Positions 1-8,290 of a DNA stretch of 64,000 bases are shown here, piece by piece. Numbering within the stretch: position 1 is the stretch's first letter; each line of letters begins with the position of its first letter. The notes beneath the pieces are model-generated. The model saw nothing but the letters and a program-made list of their open reading frames with translations. It did no database searches and was not told where the DNA came from. Source of the DNA: Bacteroidales bacterium (GTDB lineage Bacteria > Bacteroidota > Bacteroidia > Bacteroidales > UBA932); NCBI GenBank assembly GCA_022647615.1, contig JALCKZ010000001.1, positions 1,972,178-2,036,177 on the forward strand. Direction: 5' to 3'. The position numbers and the translations under genes are program-made.

Positions 1-732
1 CTGCCTGCGTGAGACATAAAGCTCATGCGTTTTGAATGCATCACAAGGCTCATACTCATAGGAAATTGCAACGGGCAAAATGTCAAGAGCTTCCATATCT
101 TTTACAAAATCTCCGCTTCCGCTCATATCCAGCATCTTAAGCAGCCCCTGCTCCGTTAAGTCAATTCCGTCTTTTGTGCGGCCGTTGCGCTGTGCAATCC
201 AAATAGAACTCCTTTGGCCTGCCACCTTATACCTAATGTATTCAGAAAGAATCTTGGATGTATTGTAAACCTCTCTGGGAGAAGTAGTTCTGATGACTTT
301 TATCATCTTGTTGGAACGGGCGATATCCTCAATGAACTGGGATGAAATAAGATTATCACCCACGGCCATTTCCGTAGTCTTAATCTTATGATTGTGCAGA
401 ATCAGCTGAATTATAGCGGAATCCAGTACAATATCGCGATGGTTTGTTATGATTACATGCGTACGGTTTGCGTCAAAATAATGCAATCCGTTGAAAGTCA
501 GCTTATCCGCTGTCCCTTTCAAGATAAGAGAAACAACCATGGCCATTATTCTGTCCTGAAAATCATCTACAGAATAACATGACAGGAGAACCTTTCTAAG
601 TTCCTCTTTATTAGCAATTTTAAGAAACTCCGCAATATCTTTTATAAAAGGGTTGGCCGCAATTCTCTCCACCGCCGGGTGGACCTCAGAATCATTATAT
701 GGCCTTATGCCGTCAAACTTGCTTAAATCCAT
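1..732 (-). CDS. 1-acylglycerol-3-phosphate O-acyltransferase family protein (partial, 3' end outside window)
   Basis: Translating the minus strand from the ATG at 732 gives an open frame of 244 codons that runs off the window edge, so the C-terminus is missing. The protein begins MDLSKFDGIRPYND. It contains the acyltransferase block NHRDIVLDS (about residues 97-105), the HX4D catalytic motif of PlsC/GPAT-type glycerolipid acyltransferases, followed by conserved-looking stretches such as AQRNGRTKDG. Members transfer acyl groups from acyl-ACP or acyl-CoA to a glycerophosphate backbone at the inner membrane. The substrate cannot be told from this fragment. A TACCTTTG promoter box lies about 50 bases upstream. 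The gene and its family are clear; the exact reaction is inferred. Confidence 0.8.
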   Translation of the reverse strand, partial: MDLSKFDGIRPYNDSEVHPAVERIAANPFIKDIAEFLKIANKEELRKVLLSCYSVDDFQDRIMAMVVSLILKGTADKLTFNGLHYFDANRTHVIITNHRDIVLDSAIIQLILHNHKIKTTEMAVGDNLISSQFIEDIARSNKMIKVIRTTSPREVYNTSKILSEYIRYKVAGQRSSIWIAQRNGRTKDGIDLTEQGLLKMLDMSGSGDFVKDMEALDILPVAISYEYEPCDAFKTHELYVSRRQ

Positions 733-782
733 TTCATTAGGAGTGTCCGCCTGCTGGCGGGACGCTGTTTTGTTTTGCAGAG

Positions 783-790
783 CAAAGGTA
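783..790 (-). promoter_or_regulatory. -7 promoter box (TACCTTTG) for the acyltransferase gene
   Basis: The minus strand reads TACCTTTG, an exact match to the Bacteroidota -7 consensus TAnnTTTG, about 50 bases before the ATG at 732. The same octamer precedes queA, the VanZ-like gene, the GT2 gene, the alanine symporter gene and surE in this window. Confidence 0.55.
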
Positions 791-838
791 ATAATTTAAA
801 CCTCAATCGCTCTTTAATTTACAAATTCAGAAAAACCA

Positions 839-2089
839 TCAGTTTCTAAAGAGCAGGCAGCTATCACCATAGCTCAAAAAACGATAACCATTCTCCAGCG
901 CATGTTTGTATGCATCTTTCCATCCGTCTCCTATTATTGCTGCAATCAGCAGAAGAAGAGTACTTTGAGGCTGGTGAAAATTTGTAATTTGAATATCAAT
1001 TACATGAAATTTGTACCCCGGTACTATAATAATAGAAGTACCCGCAACCAGACGCTGCAGGTTGTTTGCATCTAAGTATCTGATAATAGCCCCTATAGAC
1101 TCTTTTAACGTATATCCATACTCTCTATCATAAGGTGTCCATTGCCCCACAACTTCCGGAGAAAAGCCTTTTAAGGGTTTTAACCCTCCGTTTAGGCCTG
1201 AAACAGCTATTTCAGCTTCAATACACTGAACACCAATAAAATACAATGATTCAAGTGTTCTGGTTGTTGTAGTCCCGACAGATATCACCTTCTCTTCCGG
1301 CCGCAGAGCGGCAAGGTCAGCAAGGAACTGTCGGGATACAGAAAATGGCTCAGTATGCATATTGTGGTCAGCTATAAACTCGCTCTTTACGGGAATAAAT
1401 GTGCCGGCGCCAACATGAAGACATACATTATCCCTCTTAATTCCCTTATTATCAAGAGATTTAAGCACTCTGTCCGTAAAATGGAGTCCGGCGGTAGGAG
1501 CCGCTACAGAACCCTCAATCTTAGCATAGATAGTTTGATAGCGGGTTTTGTCTATAGATTCTGTCTTCCTATTTAAATAAGGAGGGATAGGCACCTGCCC
1601 GCACATATCCAAAACCTCTGAAAATGTGTCATTTGTATCCCATTTAAACTTAACAACAGAGCCTTTTTCATCCCCTTTCTTAACAAGTTCAGCCCTCAAA
1701 TTGACTCCCCCGACATCAGCAATAAACTGGATATCTCCATCTTTCCAACGCTTTGCATTACCAAGAACAACATTCCATTCACAGCTTCCAACGCTTGCAA
1801 AAGACATCACATAGTCTTTCGGAGAGGTTGGATTCAGGCATAAGATCTCAATGACGGCGCCCGTAGGTTTGCGAAAATGGAGCCTGGCCGGGACAACTTT
1901 TGTGTTATTAAAAACCATAAAAGAGTTATCCGGAAGGTATCTATCTAGATTAAAAAAGTTATCATCTTTGATTTTATCTTTTCTAAATACCAACAGCTTG
2001 GAACTGTCACGTTCTGCCAGCGGATACTTGGCAATTCTCTCCTCAGGGAGAGAGTAGGTGAAATCTGCTATTTTAATTTTTGGCCTCAA
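839..2089 (-). CDS. queA: S-adenosylmethionine:tRNA ribosyltransferase-isomerase QueA
   Basis: QueA transfers and isomerises the ribosyl moiety of S-adenosylmethionine onto preQ1 in tRNA, forming epoxyqueuosine, the penultimate step of queuosine synthesis in the cytoplasm. The 416-residue protein shows the family blocks throughout: an early D-x-x-LPEERIAKYPL segment, the central GSVAAPTAGLHFTDRVL block, HVGAGTFIPVK, the GTTTTRTLES segment and the C-terminal FHQPQSTLLLLIAAI motif. Its length suits the longer Bacteroidota form. A -7 box sits only 16 bases upstream, implying a very short leader. The gene carries two copies of the CTGTCGGGA motif in opposite orientations (1273-1281 and 1328-1336). 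It diverges from the XRE regulator across an AT-rich region. Confidence 0.95.
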   Translation of the reverse strand: MRPKIKIADFTYSLPEERIAKYPLAERDSSKLLVFRKDKIKDDNFFNLDRYLPDNSFMVFNNTKVVPARLHFRKPTGAVIEILCLNPTSPKDYVMSFASVGSCEWNVVLGNAKRWKDGDIQFIADVGGVNLRAELVKKGDEKGSVVKFKWDTNDTFSEVLDMCGQVPIPPYLNRKTESIDKTRYQTIYAKIEGSVAAPTAGLHFTDRVLKSLDNKGIKRDNVCLHVGAGTFIPVKSEFIADHNMHTEPFSVSRQFLADLAALRPEEKVISVGTTTTRTLESLYFIGVQCIEAEIAVSGLNGGLKPLKGFSPEVVGQWTPYDREYGYTLKESIGAIIRYLDANNLQRLVAGTSIIIVPGYKFHVIDIQITNFHQPQSTLLLLIAAIIGDGWKDAYKHALENGYRFLSYGDSCLLFRN

Positions 2090-2105
2090 TTCTCAAATTT
2101 TCTTG

Positions 2106-2113
2106 CAAAGGTA
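2106..2113 (-). promoter_or_regulatory. -7 promoter box (TACCTTTG) for queA
   Basis: The minus strand reads TACCTTTG, with an imperfect -33 candidate (TTTC) about 20 bases further upstream. Transcription would start near 2099, leaving a leader of roughly 10 bases before the queA ATG. Confidence 0.55.
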
Positions 2114-2144
2114 ATGAAATGTTAGGTTAAGATGAAATCGTTGA

Positions 2145-2165
2145 AAATACGCAATTTTCGTATTT
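2145..2165. repeat. Small AT-rich hairpin upstream of queA
   Basis: AAATACG and CGTATTT form a perfect 7-bp inverted repeat around a 7-base loop. It lies just upstream of the queA -33 region. It has no T-tract of the kind expected of a terminator, so a regulatory role is possible but unproven. Confidence 0.35.
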
Positions 2166-2193
2166 AAATATTTTGCAAGTTTGAACAGCCTAA

Positions 2194-2221
2194 GTTCACA
2201 AAAATGTACACAAAAATGAAC
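2194..2221. promoter_or_regulatory. 28-bp operator-like palindrome, copy 1
   Basis: The site reads GTTCA-N9-ACACA-N4-TGAAC. Its right half is identical in pattern to copy 2 at 2534; its left half matches the reverse complement of the right except for one core base (ATGT instead of GTGT). It is about 105 bases upstream of queA and 340 bases from copy 2. Dyad symmetry and duplication in one intergenic region next to an XRE regulator gene suggest binding by a dimeric regulator, probably the one encoded at 2625. Confidence 0.6.
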
Positions 2222-2533
2222 TTTTGCGCAGTTCTCATCACGTAAACAATTGCGGAGTATAACTTTTTTTTATTTTAAATTTTATAAATTTATAACATAC
2301 TGATATTATGTAATTTAATGTAATTTACCTAAAGTTTAATTTAAAATAATTTTGTCTTATTTTTTTGAAAAAATGCGTAATTAAATGATTTTAGCTCAAA
2401 AATAATTACATAAAATGCTGATTAATAATAATATAAATAATTTAACTTAAATTACATCTTTAAATTTGGATGCATTTGCGTAATAAGCTTTACAGATATC
2501 TGCAAAAGGGATTTGGAAAGAGGTACGCAAGGT
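2222..2533. other. AT-rich non-coding region between two operator-like palindromes
   Basis: About 310 bases with very few G or C residues and no credible open frame. It contains repeated TAATTTA and TAATTAC-like strings and two direct copies of TGCGTAAT (near 2373 and 2475). No DnaA box (TTATCCACA) was seen, so there is no support for an origin. A long regulatory or looping spacer between the flanking palindromes is the simplest reading. Confidence 0.5.
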
Positions 2534-2561
2534 GTTCACAAATGTGTACACAAGAATGAAC
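2534..2561. promoter_or_regulatory. 28-bp operator-like palindrome, copy 2
   Basis: The site reads GTTCA-N4-TGTGT-ACACA-N4-TGAAC, a dyad in which both 5-base arms and the 10-base core are perfectly symmetrical. It is centred roughly 62 bases upstream of the inferred transcription start of the XRE regulator gene, just upstream of its -33 region. Autoregulation is the obvious hypothesis. Confidence 0.65.
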
Positions 2562-2595
2562 AGCAATAATATTTTACAATTCACAAAATATTGTT

Positions 2596-2603
2596 TAAAT
2601 TTG
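2596..2603 (+). promoter_or_regulatory. -7 promoter box (TAAATTTG) for the XRE regulator gene
   Basis: TAAATTTG matches TAnnTTTG exactly. A TTTT at 2572-2575 stands 20 bases upstream in the -33 position. The regulator ATG follows at 2625. Confidence 0.55.
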
Positions 2604-2624
2604 TAGTAATTAAAGTTTACAAAG

Positions 2625-3383
2625 ATGAAAGAGCGTTTTCAAACCATTCTCAACCTGGAAAAATTATCAGCGGCTCAGCTTGCCGCTATACTGGGAATTC
2701 AACGTTCCACCCTATCTAATATTCTTGGCGGACGCAACAATCCAAGCTATGAAGTAATCCACGGACTACTGACAAAATTGCCGAATTTGAATATAGATTG
2801 GTTGCTTACCGGAGAGGGTCAACCCTACCGGAATCTGCAAAAAAATTTCAGAGGCGACGTGATTTCAAAGGATAAAGACGGGGAGCAAAATTCATCGGAA
2901 AATTCAGAAAGCGGAGAGCCGGAAAATTTTGACGGCAACAAATCAGACCTTTTTGGATTTGAAAAAGCAGATGACGATTTCCCTGTTGACTCAGATTTTA
3001 CTCAGCCGCAAAACCAACAGCAGCCGGCTCCCCATTCTCAACAAGCACAGCCGCAGCAAGCAGCCCAACCTGCAAGGACAGCTCCTGTTTCAGCTCAACC
3101 TGCTGCAAATCAATCAAATAAGCTGTCGGGAGCTACAAATGATAACATAATAGCCAGGCAGGAAGCTCAAAAAAAGGAGAGAGAAAAGCAAGAAATGCAG
3201 GCAAAGATGAAAATGCTGCAACAAATTGTAAATGAGAAAGCTGCAGCTGAAAAGCATGCATCACAACCCTCTGAGAATCGCGTAAACGGGGCCACCTTGA
3301 CTCCCGCAGGGGAAACAAAAGAGCTAAAAAAAGTAATTTTGCTCTACTCCGATAATTCATTTGATGAGTACGAGAAGAATTGA
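2625..3383 (+). CDS. XRE-family helix-turn-helix transcriptional regulator with Gln/Pro-rich C-terminus
   Basis: The first 70 residues form an XRE/Cro helix-turn-helix: LSAAQLAAILGIQRSTLSNI is the recognition region, followed by NPSYEVIHGLLTKLP and the IDWLLTGEG segment common in Bacteroidota XRE proteins. Residues 75-120 are acidic and polar, about 122-165 are rich in Gln, Pro and Ala, and about 175-215 are Lys/Glu-rich and probably coiled coil. The protein ends in KKVILLYSDNSFDEYEKN, a folded-looking tail. It is a soluble DNA-binding protein with a disordered linker. Two matching 28-bp palindromes lie upstream, one of them next to its own promoter, so autoregulation and joint control of queA are plausible. 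pyrD follows 33 bases later but has its own promoter box. The regulon is unknown. Confidence 0.85.
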   Translation: MKERFQTILNLEKLSAAQLAAILGIQRSTLSNILGGRNNPSYEVIHGLLTKLPNLNIDWLLTGEGQPYRNLQKNFRGDVISKDKDGEQNSSENSESGEPENFDGNKSDLFGFEKADDDFPVDSDFTQPQNQQQPAPHSQQAQPQQAAQPARTAPVSAQPAANQSNKLSGATNDNIIARQEAQKKEREKQEMQAKMKMLQQIVNEKAAAEKHASQPSENRVNGATLTPAGETKELKKVILLYSDNSFDEYEKN

Positions 3384-3384
3384 G

Positions 3385-3392
3385 TAAATTTG
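3385..3392 (+). promoter_or_regulatory. -7 promoter box (TAAATTTG) for pyrD
   Basis: TAAATTTG begins one base after the stop codon of the XRE regulator gene and 32 bases before the pyrD ATG. It suggests that pyrD can be transcribed independently of the regulator gene. Confidence 0.5.
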
Positions 3393-3416
3393 TCACCGCA
3401 CAAATTTTAAATTGAA

Positions 3417-4451
3417 ATGTATAAACTTATAAGGCCGCTGCTGTTTACAATGCAGCCGGAGAGGATACATGACCTTGTCGTTGACGGTCTTAAAATGCTA
3501 AGGGACATACCACTGGCCAGAGCATGCGTGCGGATGCTGTTTAATTATAAAAACCCCAAGCTGGAAAAAGAGGTATTTGGAGTCACTTTTAAGAACCCAA
3601 TAGGACTTGCCGCCGGCTTTGACAAAAACGGCGATGTCTATAATGATATGGCGGATTTTGGATTTGGGTTTATAGAAATTGGGTCCTTAACGCCAAAAGC
3701 ACAGCCCGGAAATCCACAGCCAAGATGCTTTAGAATCCCTAAGGATGAGGCCATTATAAACAGGATGGGTATAAACAACAAGGGGGTCAAACATGCGGTT
3801 TCATTCATCAAAAAGCATCATCCAAATTGCATAATAGGAGGAAGCATCACAAAAGGGAAAGATACTCCGGTAGAGGAAGCGTCCAAAGATTATGAAATTT
3901 GCTTTGAATACCTTTACGATATAGTGGACTACATTGCGCTAAACGTCTCATGTCCAAATGTTAAGGACCTTTACAAGTTGCAGGATGCAACAAATTTGTC
4001 GGAGATTATAGACAGACTTCTGGAGCTGCGCAGAATGTACGATGAGTACCGCCCTATCCTTCTTAAAGTTTCTCCCGATATTCCTTATACTCAGCTGGAT
4101 GAGATAATTGATACAATTCTTGTTTCAGGTCTCGACGGTGTAATTGCCACAAACACAACAATTAGCAGAGACGGGCTTAAGACGGAAAATAAAACATTGG
4201 ATGACATAGGAAATGGCGGACTAAGCGGAGCTCCCCTATTTAAAAAGAGCCTGGCATTTGTTGAATACATTGCGCGCAAAACACAAGGAACGCTCCCTAT
4301 TATTGCAAGCGGAGGTGTCATGACGCCTAAGCAGGCAAAGCAGATGCTGGATGCCGGAGCCTCTCTGGTTCAAGTATATAGCGGCTTTATTTACAACGGA
4401 CCAAGCTTTGTAAAAAAAATTAACAAGTACCTTGTTAAGAATATGAAGTAA
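3417..4451 (+). CDS. pyrD: Dihydroorotate dehydrogenase (quinone), class 2
   Basis: PyrD oxidises dihydroorotate to orotate using FMN and passes electrons to quinone at the membrane, the fourth step of pyrimidine synthesis. The 344-residue protein has the class 2 N-terminal membrane-association helices (MQPERIHDLVVDGLKML), the FMN-binding FKNPIGLAAGFDKNGD block, NRMGINNKG, the ALNVSCPNV segment carrying the catalytic serine, and the C-terminal GGLSGAPLF and ASGGVMTPKQAKQMLDAGASLVQVYSGF phosphate-binding motifs. It appears complete. The dihydroorotase gene that supplies its substrate is broken at 18.7-20.1 kb, so a second pyrC probably exists elsewhere in the genome. Confidence 0.95.
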   Translation: MYKLIRPLLFTMQPERIHDLVVDGLKMLRDIPLARACVRMLFNYKNPKLEKEVFGVTFKNPIGLAAGFDKNGDVYNDMADFGFGFIEIGSLTPKAQPGNPQPRCFRIPKDEAIINRMGINNKGVKHAVSFIKKHHPNCIIGGSITKGKDTPVEEASKDYEICFEYLYDIVDYIALNVSCPNVKDLYKLQDATNLSEIIDRLLELRRMYDEYRPILLKVSPDIPYTQLDEIIDTILVSGLDGVIATNTTISRDGLKTENKTLDDIGNGGLSGAPLFKKSLAFVEYIARKTQGTLPIIASGGVMTPKQAKQMLDAGASLVQVYSGFIYNGPSFVKKINKYLVKNMK

Positions 4452-4493
4452 ATGAGCTGCAGGAAAAATCTTGCAGGACAAATAATATATAAA

Positions 4494-5765
4494 ATGGTTA
4501 CAGCATCTATATGTACAATTGGAGATGAGCTTTTAATTGGCCAGGTTGTGGACACAAACTCATCAATGATTGCAGTGCAATTAAATAAAATAGGAGTAAA
4601 AGTAAACTCCATGGTCACCTGCGGAGATAACCGCAAAGACATCCTCACATTCATAGAAAAATGCCTTAAAACTACTGAAGTTGTGATAGTTACAGGAGGA
4701 CTTGGACCGACCAAGGATGACATCACAAAAAAAATTTTAGGTGAGTTAAGCGGAAGCAAGAAAGATGTCCGCAATAAGGAGCAATTTGATATTATTGAAA
4801 GAATTCTTACTGCGCGCGGAGTGCAGATGCTGGAAATCAACAAGCTCCAGGCTTCTGTTCCTGAGACCTGTACGGTAATTCCAAACAGAGTGGGCACCGC
4901 TCCGATTATGCAATTTGCTTTCCCTAAAAGCAAGTACGGAAGAAAAAATCTTCTGTTCTCCATGCCTGGCGTACCATTTGAAACGGAGCATGCGTTGCCA
5001 AATATAATTGCCTCTATAAAAGAGCATTACAAGCTTGATGATATATTTCACAAGACAATCAGCACAATGGGAATTCCGGAGTCTTCCCTGGCTATGAAAA
5101 TAGAAAAATGGGAGGATGCGCTTCCAAAAAATCTTCATCTTGCATACTTGCCTGACCCTATTCTTGGAGTTAGACTAAGGCTCTCAATTTATGGAACAAC
5201 CCAGAAAGAGGGAGAGAAAGAGTTGAAAAAATACTCCGCCTCTCTGTCTAAAATTCTTGGTGATGCTATTTACAGTTTTGATGGAGAAGCCCCTTATGAA
5301 GTAATAGGAAAAATGTTGTTGAAGAAGAAGGCAACTATCTCAACTGCAGAATCTTGTACAGGAGGTTTCCTTGCGCACTTAATTACCTCAGTTCCAGGAG
5401 CCAGCAGATATTTTTACGGCAGCGTTATTTCTTATGATAACAGCATAAAGATGGGAGTTCTTGGCGTGAGCAAAAAAATTCTTGATACATACGGAGCGGT
5501 TAGCGAACAGTGTGTCAGAGAGATGGCGGAGGGGGTAAGAAAGAGATTGAACACTACGTACTCAATTGCAACATCAGGAATTGCCGGACCTGGCGGAGCA
5601 ACAAAAGAGAAACCACTTGGTACTCTGTGGATTGCAGCATCAGGTCCAAAAGGTACAGTTACAATGACAAAGGCTTTCAGAAATACTCGTGCTGTAAATA
5701 TTAAAAGATTTGCATCCGGCGCTCTGGACTTTTTCAGATTATGTATGCAGAGAGAATTGATCTAA
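4494..5765 (+). CDS. cinA: CinA family nicotinamide-nucleotide amidohydrolase
   Basis: CinA proteins join an N-terminal molybdopterin-binding-like COG1058 domain to a C-terminal PncC amidase that deamidates NMN in the pyridine nucleotide salvage cycle. Here ASICTIGDELLIGQVVDTNS and VTGGLGPTKDDITK mark the N-terminal domain, and ISTAESCTGGFLAHLITSVPGASRYFYGS with SGIAGPGGATKEKPLGTLW mark the amidase. I chose the ATG at 4494 (MVTASICTIGDEL, 423 residues) because the family starts there; an upstream ATG at 4452 only adds a poorly conserved extension. The gene follows pyrD by 42 bases and is probably co-transcribed with it. A CTGTCGGGA motif lies two bases after the stop codon. Confidence 0.93.
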   Translation: MVTASICTIGDELLIGQVVDTNSSMIAVQLNKIGVKVNSMVTCGDNRKDILTFIEKCLKTTEVVIVTGGLGPTKDDITKKILGELSGSKKDVRNKEQFDIIERILTARGVQMLEINKLQASVPETCTVIPNRVGTAPIMQFAFPKSKYGRKNLLFSMPGVPFETEHALPNIIASIKEHYKLDDIFHKTISTMGIPESSLAMKIEKWEDALPKNLHLAYLPDPILGVRLRLSIYGTTQKEGEKELKKYSASLSKILGDAIYSFDGEAPYEVIGKMLLKKKATISTAESCTGGFLAHLITSVPGASRYFYGSVISYDNSIKMGVLGVSKKILDTYGAVSEQCVREMAEGVRKRLNTTYSIATSGIAGPGGATKEKPLGTLWIAASGPKGTVTMTKAFRNTRAVNIKRFASGALDFFRLCMQRELI

Positions 5766-5806
5766 AACTGTCGGGACCTAAAAAGAAAATAAACAAAACA
5801 TATATT

Positions 5807-7057
5807 ATGAACAACAAGAAACCTTTTTACGCACTGTATAAATGCTTGTATTTTAGTTCATTAACTCTATTAACATTATTAGTTATGGTCTCCTGCGGAA
5901 AGAAAGCAAATAAAGACAAAGTTGCCGTAGCAATGGATGAAGTTGATTCTCTGTTTACTGCGCACTATTCAGTTGACGGAAATGAAAATCCGAAGTTTAC
6001 AAATCCGGGAGGAGCCGTACTTATTATGAAGGGTGATTCCATCATATTTGATAAAGGATACGGAATCGCAAATTATGAGGATTCATCTAAAATTGACGGT
6101 AATACATTTTTTAATATAGCATCTTGCTCAAAACAATTTTCAGCAGTAGCAATACTAAAAATGGATGACCAGAAACTACTTGATATTCACAAGAGTATCT
6201 ATGATGTTACACCAAAGGCGCTGCCATATCTTCCTCCGAAAAGAGCTCCATTTACTGCAATTACAATTGCAAATTTAATGTCTCACTCTTCCGGAATTCC
6301 TGATGCGCGTCCGCGTGATGATAGAGAGTTTGTGCTTAAGGCAACCGATATGCAGTCCATTGAATACATGAAGAACCTGGATAGTCTGCATTTTACGCCG
6401 GGCACTCAGTATGAGTATATTAACCCAACCTTCCAGCTGCTTTACCTTTTTATAGAGAAGATAAGCGGAGAACCGTTTGAGCAATATATGCATGATAATA
6501 TCTTTGTCCCGGCCGGGATGGACAGCACTGTTTATTTTGAACCGGACAGAAAAATTCCTCACATGGCTCACGGCTATGTAACTGATACTCCGGAGGCTAA
6601 AGAGGCAGCTAAGAAGTTCCATGAATATGATTACGGAGAAGAATCTTTCTTTGCAACCAAAGCCGACGGCGGAATTTACACCTCTACGCATCAGTTTGTA
6701 AATTGGATAAAAGCCCTAAGAGATAACAAGATTATTTCTCCAAAAATTAAAGCAGAGGCACAATCTCCTGTAACCAAAATTTCCGGGAGCAAATACTGCG
6801 ATTATCAAAACAGGCCAAACACATATTATGGTTACGGATGGTTCATAGAGCAGCAACCTGGATTTCCCTTAAAAGTCTATCATACAGGAGATAACGGAGG
6901 CTTCCAAATTTATGAAGCATTCTTCCCTAGTGCAAATCTTACGGTCCTTGTGTTTGAAAACCGCAATGACCATGACCGCTGGGATATGGTTACCGCGTTG
7001 GATAAAATTTTGAAAAAGGCCGGTTTGATGGAGCCAGAAAATAAGCTAAAAAAATAG
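5807..7057 (+). CDS. Lipoprotein serine hydrolase, class C beta-lactamase-like
   Basis: The protein starts with a lipoprotein signal, the hydrophobic run LTLLTLLVMVSC ending at Cys30, so it is probably anchored to an envelope membrane. The hydrolase domain has all three elements of the beta-lactamase/D-Ala-D-Ala peptidase fold: SxxK at Ser106-Lys109 (ASCSKQF), YxN at Tyr204-Asn206 (EYINPTF) and an HTG triad near the C-terminus (YHTGDNGG). Length is 416 residues from the ATG at 5807. An ATG at 5741 lies inside cinA and is rejected because it would precede the lipoprotein signal. The family includes esterases, peptidases and beta-lactamases, so the substrate is unknown. A strong bidirectional terminator follows. 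Confidence 0.88.
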   Translation: MNNKKPFYALYKCLYFSSLTLLTLLVMVSCGKKANKDKVAVAMDEVDSLFTAHYSVDGNENPKFTNPGGAVLIMKGDSIIFDKGYGIANYEDSSKIDGNTFFNIASCSKQFSAVAILKMDDQKLLDIHKSIYDVTPKALPYLPPKRAPFTAITIANLMSHSSGIPDARPRDDREFVLKATDMQSIEYMKNLDSLHFTPGTQYEYINPTFQLLYLFIEKISGEPFEQYMHDNIFVPAGMDSTVYFEPDRKIPHMAHGYVTDTPEAKEAAKKFHEYDYGEESFFATKADGGIYTSTHQFVNWIKALRDNKIISPKIKAEAQSPVTKISGSKYCDYQNRPNTYYGYGWFIEQQPGFPLKVYHTGDNGGFQIYEAFFPSANLTVLVFENRNDHDRWDMVTALDKILKKAGLMEPENKLKK

Positions 7058-7081
7058 GACTTCAAGGAAGTTTAAGCAAAT

Positions 7082-7112
7082 AAAAAGAGCCGGAAAAATC
7101 CGGCTCTTTTTT
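7082..7112. terminator. Bidirectional intrinsic terminator
   Basis: A perfect 12-bp stem (AAAAAGAGCCGG with CCGGCTCTTTTT) around a 6-base loop, with A and T tracts on both sides. It separates the convergent serine hydrolase and dipeptidase genes and can serve both. Confidence 0.9.
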
Positions 7113-7136
7113 ATTTAATAACATTTGGCCCGCAGA

Positions 7137-8261
7137 CTAAAACGTATATGCCAAATCTTCTACCTGAGTTAAAACTCTTAGCAAGTTTTCACCAAGGATA
7201 TTCTTAACATCAGTTTCTGTGTAGCCTCTGGCAACCAGCTCTTTGGTGATATTCTCCATCTTAGAGATATCCTCCAGTCCAACAGGTGTTGTCTCTATTC
7301 CGTCAAAGTCTGAACCAAGTCCCACATGGTCTGTTCCAACTAAATCTACAACGTGATCTATATGGTCTACCAAATCTTTAACTGTAGGTCTCTTTATTTT
7401 TAAAATGTTCTTCTCTGCAAGACGGAAAGCTGCAACTTCTTTCTTTCCTTTTTTGCCGCTCTTCCAATATGCCTTCTGCGCATCCTCGTAAATATCAGCT
7501 AAATCCCAGAACTGGTCTGCATACTCTTTGCTGATAAATGCAGGATAAAAATTAATTTGTATAACGCCTCCGGCATGAGCAAGGTCTTTAATCATCTTAT
7601 CTGTCATGTTTCTTGGATGATTGGAAAGTGCTCTGCAGCAGGAGTGTGTAGCAACAAACGGAGCTTTGGAATACTTCAGGCAATCATAGAATGACTCATC
7701 AGAAATATGTGAGCAGTCAACCATAATACCAAGCTGGTTCATCTCTGCAACAACCTTTTTTCCAAATGGACTCAGACCGTGCCATGTCTTCTCTTTTGGA
7801 GCACATGAATCACAAATCTGATTATTGTATGCGTGGCTCAAAGTTATATACCTGATACCCAGGCGATAAAATTCATGCAGCAAAGACATGTCGTTTTGAA
7901 TTGGAGAACCATTCTCCATTCCAAACATGATAGCTCCCCTGCCCTGAGCCTTTAACTCTCTGGCCCTGCGAACGGTAGTTGCAAATCCGACTTTATCCGG
8001 ATTGGCATCAATTGCATCTCTTGTAAGAGCAATCAGCTGCAAAGCTCTGCGTGTAGATTCATCCGGAGTTAATTTTCCGGAAGTGTAAATAGCATAGAAT
8101 GAGACGTCTACGCCGCCTTCTTTCATCCTCACAAAGTCATTATGTCCCTCTGTTCCTCTAACGCCAAGGTCTGCGTGCTCGTCAGCAAGACGGAGCGGAG
8201 TGTCACAATGAGTGTCAACAACCATTGCCTCTTTGTGAAGTTGATGTACTGATTTTGTCAT
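7137..8261 (-). CDS. Membrane dipeptidase family (M19) peptidase
   Basis: M19 enzymes are dinuclear zinc dipeptidases with a TIM-barrel fold. The 374-residue protein has the first metal-binding motif HxD at His18-Asp20 (VVDTHCDTP), the YITLSHAYNN segment, the DCSHISDESFYDCL block, VATHSCCRALSNHPRNM containing further metal-binding histidines, and the GLGSDFDGIETTP signature. No signal peptide or membrane helix is visible, so the bacterial enzyme is probably cytoplasmic despite the family name. It lies downstream of the P5C dehydrogenase gene with about 50 bases between, containing a palindromic element, and may share its transcript. Together they suggest peptide and proline or ornithine catabolism. 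Confidence 0.93.
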   Translation of the reverse strand: MTKSVHQLHKEAMVVDTHCDTPLRLADEHADLGVRGTEGHNDFVRMKEGGVDVSFYAIYTSGKLTPDESTRRALQLIALTRDAIDANPDKVGFATTVRRARELKAQGRGAIMFGMENGSPIQNDMSLLHEFYRLGIRYITLSHAYNNQICDSCAPKEKTWHGLSPFGKKVVAEMNQLGIMVDCSHISDESFYDCLKYSKAPFVATHSCCRALSNHPRNMTDKMIKDLAHAGGVIQINFYPAFISKEYADQFWDLADIYEDAQKAYWKSGKKGKKEVAAFRLAEKNILKIKRPTVKDLVDHIDHVVDLVGTDHVGLGSDFDGIETTPVGLEDISKMENITKELVARGYTETDVKNILGENLLRVLTQVEDLAYTF

Positions 8262-8290
8262 AATATTTTTAGAATTAGAATCCTCTTTAA

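Noticed and set aside
388..582. Plus-strand frame inside the acyltransferase gene
   Set aside because: It is antisense to a clear HX4D acyltransferase frame and shows no domain features.
2222..2533. AT-rich tract considered as a replication origin
   Set aside because: No DnaA boxes seen; dnaA is absent and the flanking palindromes fit a regulator site better.
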